From assembly GCA_905233935.1 (NCBI GenBank), contig CAJOFU010000022.1:1-36683 (forward strand): DNA of 36,683 nucleotides, read 5' to 3'. Every line of letters starts with the position of its first letter. Position 1 is the first letter of the stretch. A program made the translations under genes and the position numbers. Below the pieces are notes generated by a model. The model was not told the origin of the DNA, searched no databases, and saw only the letters and a program-made list of their open reading frames with translations. Below, one piece after another: positions 8,668-16,322 of this stretch. This DNA comes from Paludibacteraceae bacterium. GTDB taxonomy: Bacteria > Bacteroidota > Bacteroidia > Bacteroidales > Paludibacteraceae.

Positions 8668-8699
8668 CAAAAGTACAACAAATTTTTGAACTTTGCAAA
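8668..8699 (-). promoter_or_regulatory. Promoter of the tRNA-Gly/Leu/Leu transcript
   Basis: Minus strand TTTG (8699-8696), 20 bases, TACTTTTG (8675-8668), followed by CATCCGC. The stretch TGTAC-[TC]-TTTGCATCCGCTTTT is repeated at the tRNA-Glu promoter (11445-11476). The GC-rich stretch after the -7 box is the kind of discriminator expected at stable-RNA promoters. A small hairpin GGGC-GAAA-GCCC lies at 8645-8656. Confidence 0.8.
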
Positions 8700-8764
8700 T
8701 TTTCGCCCCTCAAACAGCGAAAAACATCCATAAATACGAATCCTTTGCTATTTGCGCTTTGCAA

Positions 8765-10066
8765 TTAGCCCGCTAAACGGTTGGCGTCAATCTTCGCAAG
8801 CTTCTCTTCCGCCAGCGCGCGTGTCACCTCGAAGTTGCCGCTTGGGATGTCGAACATCGTATCCATCATGATTGTTTCCGTCAGGCTTCTGAGTCCGCGT
8901 GCGCCGAGCTTGAACTCGATGGCTTTATCGACAATATAATCGAGCGCGTCGTCATCGAAGGTGAGTTCTACGCCGTCCATCTGCATGAGTTTGTTGTACT
9001 GCTTGGTGATGGCGTTCTTCGGTTCGGTGAGGATTCGCTTGAGGGCAGGTCGATCCAGCGGCTCGAGGTAGGTGATGATCGGCAAGCGTCCGATGATCTC
9101 GGGTATAAGTCCGAACGCCTTCAAGTCTTGCGGAGCGATATACTGGAGCATATTGTCTTTGTCGATGCGTTTGGTCTTGTGCTGCGACTCAAAGCCTACT
9201 ACCTGCGTGTTCAAGCGCTGGGCGATCTTCTTCTCTATGCCGTCAAACGCGCCTCCACAGATGAACAGGATATTCTGCGTATTGACGTGGATGAACTCCT
9301 GCTCCGGGTGCTTGCGTCCGCCCTTGGGGGGTACGTTCACTATAGCACCTTCGAGGAGTTTCAATAGGGCTTGCTGCACCCCCTCGCCTGACACGTCGCG
9401 TGTGATAGAGGGATTGTCGCTCTTGCGGGCAATCTTGTCTATCTCGTCAATGAACACGATTCCGCGTTCGGTCTGCTCGAGGTCGTAATCCGCTTCTTGC
9501 AGCAGCCTGACAAGCAGCGACTCAACATCCTCGCCCACATAACCTGCCTCGGTGAGCACCGTGGCATCGACGATGGTGAACGGTACAGCCAGCATCTTCG
9601 CTATCGTGCGTGCCATGAGGGTCTTGCCTGTACCCGTTGAGCCGACGAGGATGATGTTCGACTTCTCGATCTCCACGCCATCGTTGGTGTCCTGTTGCAG
9701 CAGACGTTTGTAGTGGTTATACACTGCCACAGCGAGGTGTTTCTTCGCCTCATCCTGACCGATGACGTACTGATCGAGGAACGCCTTGATCTGTGTCGGG
9801 CGCGGCAGGGTTTTCATATCCAGCTTGCCGTTGTTGATGATGCCGCTCTGCGCTGCCTCGGCACGATCCTTAGCCTGACGCTGCTTGCGCTTTTCTGCGC
9901 TGCCATCGTCCACGTCCTCTATATATTCGTATTGCTGTTCGAGGATAGCGTGCGCGTTCTCGATGCACTCAAAGCAGATGAACTTGCCATCTGTTCCCTG
10001 AAACAACTGCTCGTACGGAACATCCTTTCCGCAGAACGCACAATGTCCCATGTTCTTTTTACTCAT
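8765..10066 (-). CDS. clpX: ATP-dependent protease ATPase subunit ClpX
   Basis: ClpX is the AAA+ unfoldase that recognises tagged proteins, unfolds them and feeds them into the ClpP chamber in the cytoplasm. The 433 residues are a normal length. The N-terminal zinc-binding domain has Cys9, Cys12, Cys31 and Cys34. The Walker A motif GSTGTGKT is at 142-149, Walker [10 protein letters not shown] at 203-211, the pore-loop motif GYVG at 176-179, and the sensor-2 region GARGLR at 388-393. The ClpP-docking loop appears as VGF at 290-292, a variant of the usual IGF. The gene starts three bases after the clpP stop, so the two are surely co-transcribed. I see no clear terminator before the tRNA promoter at 8668. 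Confidence 0.99.
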   Translation of the reverse strand: MSKKNMGHCAFCGKDVPYEQLFQGTDGKFICFECIENAHAILEQQYEYIEDVDDGSAEKRKQRQAKDRAEAAQSGIINNGKLDMKTLPRPTQIKAFLDQYVIGQDEAKKHLAVAVYNHYKRLLQQDTNDGVEIEKSNIILVGSTGTGKTLMARTIAKMLAVPFTIVDATVLTEAGYVGEDVESLLVRLLQEADYDLEQTERGIVFIDEIDKIARKSDNPSITRDVSGEGVQQALLKLLEGAIVNVPPKGGRKHPEQEFIHVNTQNILFICGGAFDGIEKKIAQRLNTQVVGFESQHKTKRIDKDNMLQYIAPQDLKAFGLIPEIIGRLPIITYLEPLDRPALKRILTEPKNAITKQYNKLMQMDGVELTFDDDALDYIVDKAIEFKLGARGLRSLTETIMMDTMFDIPSGNFEVTRALAEEKLAKIDANRLAG

Positions 10067-10069
10067 AAA

Positions 10070-10753
10070 CTATCTCTCTGCTTTGGTGTAAACGCGGTCG
10101 ATCATTCCATACTCCAGTGCTTTGGCGGCGGTCATCCAGTAGTCGCGGTCGCCATCCTGACGGATCTTCTCAACGGCTTGGTGGGAGTGGTCGGCGATGA
10201 TCTGATAGAGTTCGTCCTTTAACTTAAGGATTTCTCGCGCGGTAATCTCTATATCACTGGCTTGCCCTTGTATGCCTCCCATCGGCTGGTGGATCATCAC
10301 GCGGGAGTGGGGCAGTGCGCTACGCATACCGGCTTCACCGGCCACCAAAAGCACGGCGCCCATTGATGCCGCCATACCCGTGCACATCGTGCTTACCTTC
10401 GATGACACGAACTGCATCGTGTCATATATACCCAGACCGGCATAAACCGACCCGCCCGGAGTGTTCAGATACAGGTGGATATCACGATCGGGATCGCTGG
10501 AGTTCAAGTACAGCAGTTGCGCCTGAATGACATTGGCGGTATAGTCGTTGATCTCTGTGCCGAGGAAGATGATGCGGTCCATCATCAATCGCGAGAACAC
10601 ATCCATCTGCGTCACGTTGAGCTGACGCTCCTCAAGGATCGACGGGCTGATATAGTTCGCTGTCGGTTGTGCAGCCATTGCTGCCTGCATCGTTTTCTCC
10701 ACATGCATGCTGCTCATGCCTTGCGCTGTGGCGTATTTCAAGAAATCGTTCAT
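10070..10753 (-). CDS. clpP: ATP-dependent Clp protease proteolytic subunit ClpP
   Basis: ClpP is the serine peptidase that forms the two-ring degradation chamber and works with ClpX. The catalytic triad is visible: Ser130 in GMAASMGA, His155 in PHSRVMIHQP and Asp204 in DGDRDYWM. The 227 residues include an N-terminal stretch of about 35 residues before the mature core, longer than in E. coli ClpP, as expected for a processed propeptide. clpX follows after three bases. No TAnnTTTG promoter is visible in the 79-bp gap after rpsT, so transcription may partly read through from rpsT or use a weaker site. The usual tig neighbour is not present here. Confidence 0.99.
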   Translation of the reverse strand: MNDFLKYATAQGMSSMHVEKTMQAAMAAQPTANYISPSILEERQLNVTQMDVFSRLMMDRIIFLGTEINDYTANVIQAQLLYLNSSDPDRDIHLYLNTPGGSVYAGLGIYDTMQFVSSKVSTMCTGMAASMGAVLLVAGEAGMRSALPHSRVMIHQPMGGIQGQASDIEITAREILKLKDELYQIIADHSHQAVEKIRQDGDRDYWMTAAKALEYGMIDRVYTKAER

Positions 10754-10781
10754 AATACTTTCGACTTTTAGATTTTACGAC

Positions 10782-10808
10782 AAAAGAGGCCACCAAACCT
10801 TGGTAGCC
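10782..10808 (-). terminator. Terminator-like hairpin after rpsT
   Basis: On the minus strand GGCTACCAA, GGT, TTGGTGGCC (one mismatch), then TCTTTTG. The stem and short U-rich tail lie between rpsT and clpP. It may act as a partial terminator that lets some transcripts reach clpPX. Confidence 0.65.
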
Positions 10809-10832
10809 CCTAATCCTTCAAGGCATCATCGT

Positions 10833-11087
10833 TTAAGCAAGCTTGTTGATGTAGATAGCCAACTTCGATTTGAGGTTAGCTGCCTTGTTATCGTGGATGA
10901 TATTGCGCTTTGCCAGTTTGTCAAGCATCGAGCTTACCTTCGGCAGCAATGCTGTAGCAGCTGCTTTGTCGGTGGTAGCACGCAGGTCGCGAACGGCGTT
11001 GCGGGCTGTTTTTGCATAATAGTGGTTGCGAGCCTTGCGGGCTGCTGTTTGGCGGATGCGCTTCAAAGATGATTTGTGATTTGCCAT
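10833..11087 (-). CDS. rpsT: 30S ribosomal protein S20
   Basis: S20 binds 16S rRNA early in assembly of the small ribosomal subunit. The 84-residue protein starts [20 protein letters not shown] and is very basic in its N-terminal half, with the helical pattern and the RNxxxK-type residues typical of S20. The length is normal. The gene lies 64 bases after tRNA-Glu on the same strand. No own promoter is visible between them, so a tRNA-Glu-rpsT transcript is likely. A hairpin (11099-11115) sits just before the start codon. Confidence 0.98.
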   Translation of the reverse strand: MANHKSSLKRIRQTAARKARNHYYAKTARNAVRDLRATTDKAAATALLPKVSSMLDKLAKRNIIHDNKAANLKSKLAIYINKLA

Positions 11088-11098
11088 CTGTTTTCAAT

Positions 11099-11115
11099 GA
11101 GGGTATCCAACCCTC
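11099..11115 (-). promoter_or_regulatory. Hairpin just upstream of the rpsT start
   Basis: GAGGGT, loop TGGAT, ACCCTC (minus strand) ends 12 bases before the rpsT ATG. It has no U-tract on the minus strand, so it could be a translational control or a processing site. On the plus strand a T-tract follows, but no plus-strand gene ends here. Confidence 0.45.
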
Positions 11116-11151
11116 TTAGTTTTTTTATGGTTAAACGTATAAAATTTTTTG

Positions 11152-11223
11152 TAGTCCATAGCAGAGTCGAACTGCTCTTTAGAGAATGAAAATCTCTCGT
11201 CCTAACCGATAGACGAATGGACC
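11152..11223 (-). tRNA. tRNA-Glu (anticodon UUC)
   Basis: The acceptor arms GGTCCAT (11223-11217) and ATGGACT pair with a terminal G-U, discriminator A at 11152. The D arm reads TCGTCTATCGGTTAGGACGA, the anticodon stem AGAGA/TCTCT encloses TTTTCAT, giving TTC, and the T loop is GTTCGACTC. CCA is not encoded. It is preceded by a long hairpin-rich leader and its promoter is at 11445-11476. Confidence 0.96.
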
Positions 11224-11226
11224 CAA

Positions 11227-11425
11227 GCGTTCGGCAACGCTGTCGCATCAGATGCCGCTCTGCGGCATAAAGGCGACGCGTGCCTCCGCTTTTCAATCGA
11301 CCTGTTGTTGCCAACAGTTCGATTGAGTTTCGTCGAATACCGATTAAAACGCGCGCGTTTTAATCGGAGAGGAGGAAATGCGAGCCGTTCAAAATTTGTC
11401 GCACAAATTCCGTGAGGCGAGCCTC
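11227..11425. other. Chain of six hairpins in the tRNA-Glu leader, with a perfect 28-nt palindrome
   Basis: This stretch fills most of the 220 bases between promoter and tRNA. Hairpins: GCGTT/AACGC (11227-11240); ATGCCGC/GCGGCAT (11252-11268) inside GTCGC/GCGAC (11242-11277); TCAATCGA+CTGTTG against CAACAG+TCGATTGA (11293-11326, one mismatch); a perfect palindrome starting CCGATTAAAACGCG (11340-11367); AATTTGT/ACAAATT (11393-11409); GAGGC/GCCTC (11414-11425). I see no gene in it. Confidence 0.7.
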
Positions 11426-11444
11426 TTCCGACGAAAAGCGGATG

Positions 11445-11476
11445 CAAAGGTACAACTTTATTTTGAAATATGCAAA
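11445..11476 (-). promoter_or_regulatory. Promoter of tRNA-Glu (and probably rpsT)
   Basis: Minus strand TTTG (11476-11473), 20 bases, TACCTTTG (11452-11445), then CATCCGCTTTT. It matches the promoter of the tRNA-Gly transcript in the boxes, the spacer length and the following bases. Confidence 0.8.
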
Positions 11477-11511
11477 TTTTCTCAAAAAAAAATCACTTTT
11501 TTGCCCAATTA

Positions 11512-11543
11512 TTTGCACTTTTCATTTGTTTTTAGTATCTTTG
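11512..11543 (+). promoter_or_regulatory. Promoter of the 11571 gene
   Basis: TTTG (11512-11515), 20 bases, TATCTTTG (11536-11543). The predicted start near 11549 leaves a leader of about 22 bases before the ATG at 11571. Confidence 0.8.
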
Positions 11544-11570
11544 CATGTCAAAATAAAGTATAAAATCGGA

Positions 11571-12353
11571 ATGAAACGCAAAATTCTCGTTCTCAACATA
11601 CTGCTCGTATGCCTGTTCGGATTTGTTGAAAATACACTTGCGGAAGATAAACCTATCAAAAGTGTAGGTCTTGAGCAACATGATTTCTTTGACCCTACTC
11701 GTAAGGAGAAGGTGGAAGAAAAGTATTCGTTTGGTATAGCCTATCACCTTGAAGCCGGTTATGCGCAGGATCACCAACGTATGACCAGCGACACTATCAG
11801 CGCCCTGTATCTGCATGGCGCGCGCGTCGGTGCGCAGTTTGAGATGTTCCTGCCGATGCACTTCTCCGTCAATGTTGGTGTGCTTTATACCGTTCTGTAT
11901 GGCATCAGCCGCCAGCATTACCATTCGGTTGATCCCGATTATGTGCAAACGGAGATTGTCAACAACCACATTGTTGAGCACGCGCTCACTATACCCGTGC
12001 GCGTACAATATACTATACCGCTGTGGAAGCAACTCTCCATGCACTTCTACACCGGCCCGCAACTCATGATCGGTTTGGCGCAGACCGATTACGTCAAAGC
12101 CGACATCAGTGACGCTACCCGTGCATGGCTCATCGCTCAAGGCAAGAACATCGACACCCACGACATGTACCTGTCAAAAGAGCGTTGGCGCACCAACATC
12201 ATGTACGGTCTCGGTGGCGGCTTTACGTGGGATCGTTACCGTCTGGAGGCGGGTTATGACTTCGGTCTGAACAACCTCATCCGCACCTCAGCCTACTCCA
12301 AAGACCGTATGTCCGAGTGGCAGTGGCACGTCAGCTTCGTCTATACCCTGTGA
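11571..12353 (+). CDS. Small outer-membrane beta-barrel protein (OmpW/PorT-like fold)
   Basis: The 260-residue protein has a signal peptide (MKRKILVLNILLVCLFGFVENTLA). The rest alternates short aromatic and polar strands typical of an 8-10 stranded barrel (for example FGIAYHLEAGY, FYTGPQLMIGLA, YGLGGGFTWDRYRLEAGYDFG) and ends WHVSFVYTL, with an aromatic-rich last strand as in outer-membrane proteins. The frame is open further upstream, but the ATG at 11571 fits the promoter and the signal peptide. The ligand or role is unknown. The GldL-like gene follows after 43 bases and is probably in the same transcript. Confidence 0.85.
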   Translation: MKRKILVLNILLVCLFGFVENTLAEDKPIKSVGLEQHDFFDPTRKEKVEEKYSFGIAYHLEAGYAQDHQRMTSDTISALYLHGARVGAQFEMFLPMHFSVNVGVLYTVLYGISRQHYHSVDPDYVQTEIVNNHIVEHALTIPVRVQYTIPLWKQLSMHFYTGPQLMIGLAQTDYVKADISDATRAWLIAQGKNIDTHDMYLSKERWRTNIMYGLGGGFTWDRYRLEAGYDFGLNNLIRTSAYSKDRMSEWQWHVSFVYTL

Positions 12354-12396
12354 TCAGTAGTTAAACATCATTAACCTATAAAATAATCAAATCATT

Positions 12397-12855
12397 ATGT
12401 CAAGCAAATCTTATGTTGAATCGAACAGTTTTCGTTCTGTTATGGCTATCATGACCGGCGTTGGGCTGAGTGTTGCCGTTGTCGGAGGATTGTTTGTTGC
12501 CTTACATTGGCCAGGAGGTCATGTTATGTTACTGAACGCATCATTATCAGTAATCGTCATATGTTTCGCATGGCTGATATTCCTGCCCAAAGTTAGTCCG
12601 CTTACTCCCAAACTGAATGAACTGAGAGGCACAGAAGCCGGGAAGTATCTGTATCACCTGCGTGCTTGCGTGTATATGCTTTTGATAGGCGGAATTGTGC
12701 TTTCCGTTGGCGCATTATTCAAATTAATGGACTGGGCTAATGCCGGATCGATTTTGTTTGCTGGTGGTATGACCGTAGCAATGCTGTTTATAATAATGCC
12801 ATTTTGGTATAGCAAATATTTAAAAGCAGACGAAAAGGAAAAGCTGAAAAAATAA
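12397..12855 (+). CDS. GldL-like four-helix inner-membrane protein
   Basis: The 152 residues hold four membrane helices, at about 17-37, 42-62, 88-108 and 113-133, and end in a charged tail (KADEKEKLKK). The first and third helices end in motifs like those of the gliding/type IX secretion motor protein GldL: GGLFVALHWPGGHVML and GALFKLMDWANAGSIL (compare the G-A-L-F-K-x-M-H-W-P-G pattern in GldL). It looks like a duplicated two-helix unit. It lacks the long cytoplasmic part of GldL and has no gldK, gldM or gldN beside it, so I call it only a relative. The function is unknown. Confidence 0.65.
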   Translation: MSSKSYVESNSFRSVMAIMTGVGLSVAVVGGLFVALHWPGGHVMLLNASLSVIVICFAWLIFLPKVSPLTPKLNELRGTEAGKYLYHLRACVYMLLIGGIVLSVGALFKLMDWANAGSILFAGGMTVAMLFIIMPFWYSKYLKADEKEKLKK

Positions 12856-12957
12856 TTAGTTCAACTACAAAGGCGACGGAGAAAAATGAAGAATCATCTG
12901 ATTCTCATACTCACATTCCTTAAGAAAGTATCCGCACGTACAGTGATGCAGAGCAAT

Positions 12958-12982
12958 GGCGGGATTTTCAGTCCATCCTGCC
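12958..12982. terminator. Hairpin between convergent genes, possible weak terminator
   Basis: GGCGGGAT and ATCCTGCC pair over 8 bp (one G-U) around a 9-base loop. There is no U-tract. It lies in the 151-bp gap between the convergent genes at 12855 and 13007, which otherwise shows nothing I can name. Confidence 0.3.
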
Positions 12983-13006
12983 ACTCACATCGCTACCTGA
13001 CAGTGA

Positions 13007-14140
13007 TTAAACACTCTTCCATTCTACTAAGTCTCGGGGAAGAGTGATGCCTTTGGGTTCGCCTCGTTTGCCGGTGACGAAGTAGTTGCGTGCAAGGCGC
13101 TCGTCAAAGCGGCTGACGAAGGCTTCGCGGATGCGGGCACATTTCTCGTTGATGGCGTTCTGCGTGGGGTCACACACTGCATCCAGACTCTTGTCGATCA
13201 CGTTGGCAGATACCCTGTCGCTCACCTGTGTATATATTTGCTGCAGTTCATCGCGATAATCCACCAGACATTTGAATACGATGCCTTCCTCATGACGCAG
13301 GAACAACAGAAAGACCGCTTTGGGCAGAGGCGACATCACGATCTCCATATTATCATAATCGGGCAGCAGAATGCGATAATCTGCCGTCACCACAAGTTTG
13401 CTGAGGCGAACATCCTGCCGGATCAGACTTAACAGGATATCCTCTTTGATACCTTCGAGCCGCAGTCGTTCCACCCGCTCGCGTATCTCTTGTATCATTT
13501 GCTCTTGCTCCCACGAGAAGTTCCGGTCAGCCGTATCGCGGTCGATGCGTTTGAGATAGTCAGCGGCTACAGAGAAGCGCGGAAGGATGCTCCCGGCTTC
13601 ACACGCTCGAGGTGTAGAGCACTCAACATCGTCATCGCAGCATGCAGATTCCCCAACATACATATCTTCGTATAGAGACGGCGGCATTGCTCTCTCCGGC
13701 TCGTCATCGGATAGATATTCGAGATATTCGAGGTAACTCAGGAATTGCTCTATTATGTCCTCATCCGGCTCTAAAAGCCACGCCTTCACCTGATCGTGCT
13801 GATGGTTGAAGCGGAAAATAGCTGGCTGCACCAGGGGTTTGTCTGCCTCGGTCACAAAACGGCTCATGTAGTCCGCTCCGGTGATATAGCAGTCCAGACC
13901 TTCCGTTGACGGAAAATAGTAGCGCCTCTGTTCATCGGTCATATCATCAGCAATCTGACGGACGTAGTCCCCGAAGAAAACAAACGAAAAACCATACGAA
14001 CGGCATAGAGTCTTGATTTCCGAAATATGCTCCGATATATACTCCGAGCATTTCGAAAACGGCTTGTTGTCGATATACAGGATGTCTTTTCGCGAAAAAT
14101 CAAACGGTCGCGTGAAGTGAATGATCATGTCTTGCTGCAT
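13007..14140 (-). CDS. Conserved Bacteroidota protein of unknown function
   Basis: I do not recognise a named family. From the ATG at 14140 the protein has 377 residues and is soluble, without signal peptide or membrane helices. The N-terminal part has an acidic central linker (about residues 125-190, rich in Asp and Glu). The C-terminal half contains LPDYDNMEIVMSPLPKAVFL, then a segment with LVDYRDELQQIYTQ, and INEKCARIREAFVSRFDE, then a basic end with FVTGKRGEPKGITLPRDL. I recall such a C-terminal block in uncharacterised Bacteroidota proteins, possibly DNA-binding or signalling, but cannot confirm it. An upstream in-frame ATG (14257) overlaps the divergent promoter and adds a Cys-rich, unlikely N-terminus, so I reject it. 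The gene is divergent from the VWA gene. Confidence 0.75.
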   Translation of the reverse strand: MQQDMIIHFTRPFDFSRKDILYIDNKPFSKCSEYISEHISEIKTLCRSYGFSFVFFGDYVRQIADDMTDEQRRYYFPSTEGLDCYITGADYMSRFVTEADKPLVQPAIFRFNHQHDQVKAWLLEPDEDIIEQFLSYLEYLEYLSDDEPERAMPPSLYEDMYVGESACCDDDVECSTPRACEAGSILPRFSVAADYLKRIDRDTADRNFSWEQEQMIQEIRERVERLRLEGIKEDILLSLIRQDVRLSKLVVTADYRILLPDYDNMEIVMSPLPKAVFLLFLRHEEGIVFKCLVDYRDELQQIYTQVSDRVSANVIDKSLDAVCDPTQNAINEKCARIREAFVSRFDERLARNYFVTGKRGEPKGITLPRDLVEWKSV

Positions 14141-14223
14141 GGTGAACGGGCTGTTGGTGTCAGTTAAATGACTGCAAAAATTGTGCCTTACGGAATTGCA
14201 AGCCTTGCAATAGCCGCAAATCC

Positions 14224-14254
14224 TTGCATTTTTCAAATAATTGTTGTATCTTTG
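14224..14254 (+). promoter_or_regulatory. Promoter of the VWA gene
   Basis: TTG (14224-14226), 20 bases, TATCTTTG (14247-14254). The predicted start near 14260 gives a 40-base leader. Confidence 0.75.
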
Positions 14255-14256
14255 CA

Positions 14257-14268
14257 TCGAAATTTCGA
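14257..14268. promoter_or_regulatory. 12-bp palindrome at the predicted transcription start
   Basis: TCGAAATTTCGA is perfectly self-complementary and covers the predicted start of the VWA transcript. It could be an operator, perhaps for the adjacent divergent unknown protein. This is inference from position only. Confidence 0.35.
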
Positions 14269-14299
14269 ATCAACATCAACCTTTTAAATTCTGTATTGT

Positions 14300-14986
14300 A
14301 TGAAAACGACTGACATTACCGCAAAGACACAGGTGTACAACCTTGTTATTTTAGACAAATCCGGCTCTATGGAGTCTATCCGCAAGCAAGCGGTGGATGG
14401 TTACAACGAGACGCTCGGCACGATCCGTGCCGCCCAAGCCAAGCACGCCGATACGCAGGAACATTACGTTTCGCTTGCAGCGTTTTGTAGCTGTGGTGTG
14501 GAGATGATCTACGACAAGACGCCTATCCGGGATGCCGGCAAACTCTTGCCGGAGCAGTACGAACCTTGTTGCTGCACGCCGCTATATGATGCCATCGGTT
14601 CGTGCATCAAGAATCTGAAAAAAGACATCCGGGACGTAGCAGACGCAGCCGTACTGGTAACGATCATCACCGACGGTTACGAGAATGCTTCTAAAGAGTG
14701 GACGGGCGCAGCCGTCAAGGCTCTGATTGACGAGTGCAAGCACGACGGCTGGATGTTTGCCTTTATCGGAGCAGGTGAGGATATCATCCGCGTGGCGGCT
14801 ACAATCTCGATCACCAACACGCTGAATTGGAACAAGACATCCGAAGGCACCGATGTGATGTTCGCTGTGACCAATGCCGCCAGTTCGCGTTTCTACGACA
14901 AGATGGCTGACTCCTGTTGTGCCGAAGCCGACCTCGACGAACGCATCCACATGCGCCGCAAGTTCGCTGATGAGTACTACGATTAG
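14300..14986 (+). CDS. VWA-domain (von Willebrand factor A-like) protein
   Basis: The 228 residues form almost only a VWA domain. The metal-binding MIDAS motif is complete: Asp19-x-Ser21-x-Ser23 (LVILDKSGSM), Thr93 in CCTPLYDAIG and Thr124-Asp125-Gly126 in IITDGYEN. There is no signal peptide, so it is cytoplasmic. Such proteins usually bind a partner protein through a divalent metal ion. The cluster CCCT before the MIDAS Thr and further cysteines (CSCG, CCAE) are a little unusual. The partner is unknown; the divergent neighbour is a candidate. A strong terminator follows. Confidence 0.88.
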   Translation: MKTTDITAKTQVYNLVILDKSGSMESIRKQAVDGYNETLGTIRAAQAKHADTQEHYVSLAAFCSCGVEMIYDKTPIRDAGKLLPEQYEPCCCTPLYDAIGSCIKNLKKDIRDVADAAVLVTIITDGYENASKEWTGAAVKALIDECKHDGWMFAFIGAGEDIIRVAATISITNTLNWNKTSEGTDVMFAVTNAASSRFYDKMADSCCAEADLDERIHMRRKFADEYYD

Positions 14987-15026
14987 GGAAACGAGATCGT
15001 TCCTTATCAATCCGACGAAAGCGTCC

Positions 15027-15061
15027 TCTGCCTATCCCAAAGCAGAGGACGTTTTTCTGTT
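15027..15061 (+). terminator. Rho-independent terminator between convergent genes
   Basis: CGTCCTCTGC (15027-15036), loop of 10 bases, GCAGAGGACG (15047-15056), then TTTTT. The perfect 10-bp stem with U-tract ends the VWA transcript. It may also serve the convergent minus-strand gene that ends at 15079. Confidence 0.92.
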
Positions 15062-15078
15062 CAGGTTCATCGTCATAG

Positions 15079-16287
15079 TCAGAACGTCACGCCGGTGCGG
15101 AGGACAGCCTGCCATGTGTGGCGGGCTGTGTTGGTATAGTAGAGGTAGTCGGCGAGGGGCTCGACGAACCACGACAGGCGTTTGGTGATAGGGAACTCGT
15201 AACGGATCACTGCGCCGGTGGTGAGTACATCCTCGGTGAGCAGGTCATAGAGTGCTTGCCATCGCGGTTCGGGTTCGGGGCAAGAGGTGTTGGAGGCATT
15301 GTAATCCATTAAGGCGCCGACCGTCAGTTCGCCGAACGGAAGTGCCCATGTGTAACTACCTTCGGCACCTATATGCCAGCCGTTCTCAGAGTAGTTCTGC
15401 GCAGTAGTGAGCAGGGTGTAGGTGTTGTTGACCGCCTCGCCGTAGATGTATTGCTGCCCTCGGCGCAGATGTGCACCGCCTTGCAGCATTGCCTGCCACG
15501 CTTCGGCAGTATAGCCTACCATGGCGTCAATGGTGTGGGTGCGGATGCGACCTATAGGGATGTAGGTGTTGTCGTGGAGCTCTTTGGTGACCGAGAGGTG
15601 GCGGTAGGTAGCCATAGCCATCCAGCCGCCGTGTAGAGGCAGCATAGCGACGCCAGCACCGGCGGTAAAACCGTGGTAGTAACTCTCTTTCTTACTGCCC
15701 GAGAACCGTGTGTAGGCAGAGCCCGGAGCGATGAGGTGGTAGATCTGGCTCTCGCCGAGCTCGCTGTAGAACTTGATCTCGTTGTTCTGCTTGTATCGTC
15801 CGCCTTCGGCGAACGCCATCCACGTGAACCGGTTACCTACATACCCTATGCCGGCATCGACGCGCAGGTCAGCGACTTTGTTCTTAGGTCGCGGGTCAAC
15901 GGCGCGGTAACTCTGCAAGGCGCGGAACTGGAGCGCTGCGTACCAAGCGATGTGGTTCTTGCGCATGCGGTAACCGCCGCGGAAGAAGTACGTCTCGCTG
16001 CGCAGACCTCCGCCCACGGTATCCACGGTGAGGTAAGGACAGAGCAGGTCGTAGTCGGCGTTCTCGACAAAGCGGTTGCCGTGGCTCTGCTTCCACGAGT
16101 ACGACGCCACGCCGAACACACGGCTGACCGAATCGATGTCGTGCACCGATGCCGCCTGCACACTGAATCCTCCGGCACGATCACCCTCGATGGCATAGGT
16201 CGATTCGCCGTAATGACCGAGCACACCGACCTCCGTCTTGGAGGAGTCGGCGAACAGCGTGGAGATTATGAGCAGAAGGGCGAACAT
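15079..16287 (-). CDS. Outer-membrane beta-barrel protein, DUF6850-type
   Basis: The 402-residue protein starts with a short signal-like segment (MFALLLIISTLFADSS) that lacks the usual positive residues; a TAA directly precedes the ATG, so no longer start exists in this frame. The rest is rich in alternating aromatic and polar strands (for example HIAWYAALQFRALQSYRA, GWMAMATYRHLSVTKEL, WHIGAEGSYTWALPFGEL) and ends in WQAVLRTGVTF, an outer-membrane barrel end. I assign the DUF6850-type family from memory of its place beside DUF4876 lipoproteins and TonB receptors, not from a search. It is the third gene of the minus-strand operon, 31 bases after the lipoprotein gene. Confidence 0.75.
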   Translation of the reverse strand: MFALLLIISTLFADSSKTEVGVLGHYGESTYAIEGDRAGGFSVQAASVHDIDSVSRVFGVASYSWKQSHGNRFVENADYDLLCPYLTVDTVGGGLRSETYFFRGGYRMRKNHIAWYAALQFRALQSYRAVDPRPKNKVADLRVDAGIGYVGNRFTWMAFAEGGRYKQNNEIKFYSELGESQIYHLIAPGSAYTRFSGSKKESYYHGFTAGAGVAMLPLHGGWMAMATYRHLSVTKELHDNTYIPIGRIRTHTIDAMVGYTAEAWQAMLQGGAHLRRGQQYIYGEAVNNTYTLLTTAQNYSENGWHIGAEGSYTWALPFGELTVGALMDYNASNTSCPEPEPRWQALYDLLTEDVLTTGAVIRYEFPITKRLSWFVEPLADYLYYTNTARHTWQAVLRTGVTF

Positions 16288-16322
16288 TTATGATTTATGA
16301 TTTCAAATTTATGATTTGTTAT
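16284..16322. repeat. Word repeat (TTTATGATT) at a gene boundary
   Basis: TTTATGATTTATGATTTCAA and then TTTATGATTTG fill the gap between the lipoprotein and barrel genes and include the start codon of the barrel gene. Confidence 0.6.

Noticed and set aside
11064..11447. Minus-strand frames over tRNA-Glu and its leader
   Set aside because: They overlap a clear tRNA and palindromic leader and have no protein-like features.
12886..13050. Possible small plus-strand gene starting MKNHLILILTFLKKVSA
   Set aside because: It would overlap the end of the convergent unknown gene, has no promoter, and its C-terminal part looks random. A signal-like N-terminus alone is not enough.
14141..14257. Longer N-terminus for the unknown minus-strand protein
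   Set aside because: The upstream ATG lies within the -7 region of the divergent VWA promoter, and the added residues have the composition of spacer DNA.
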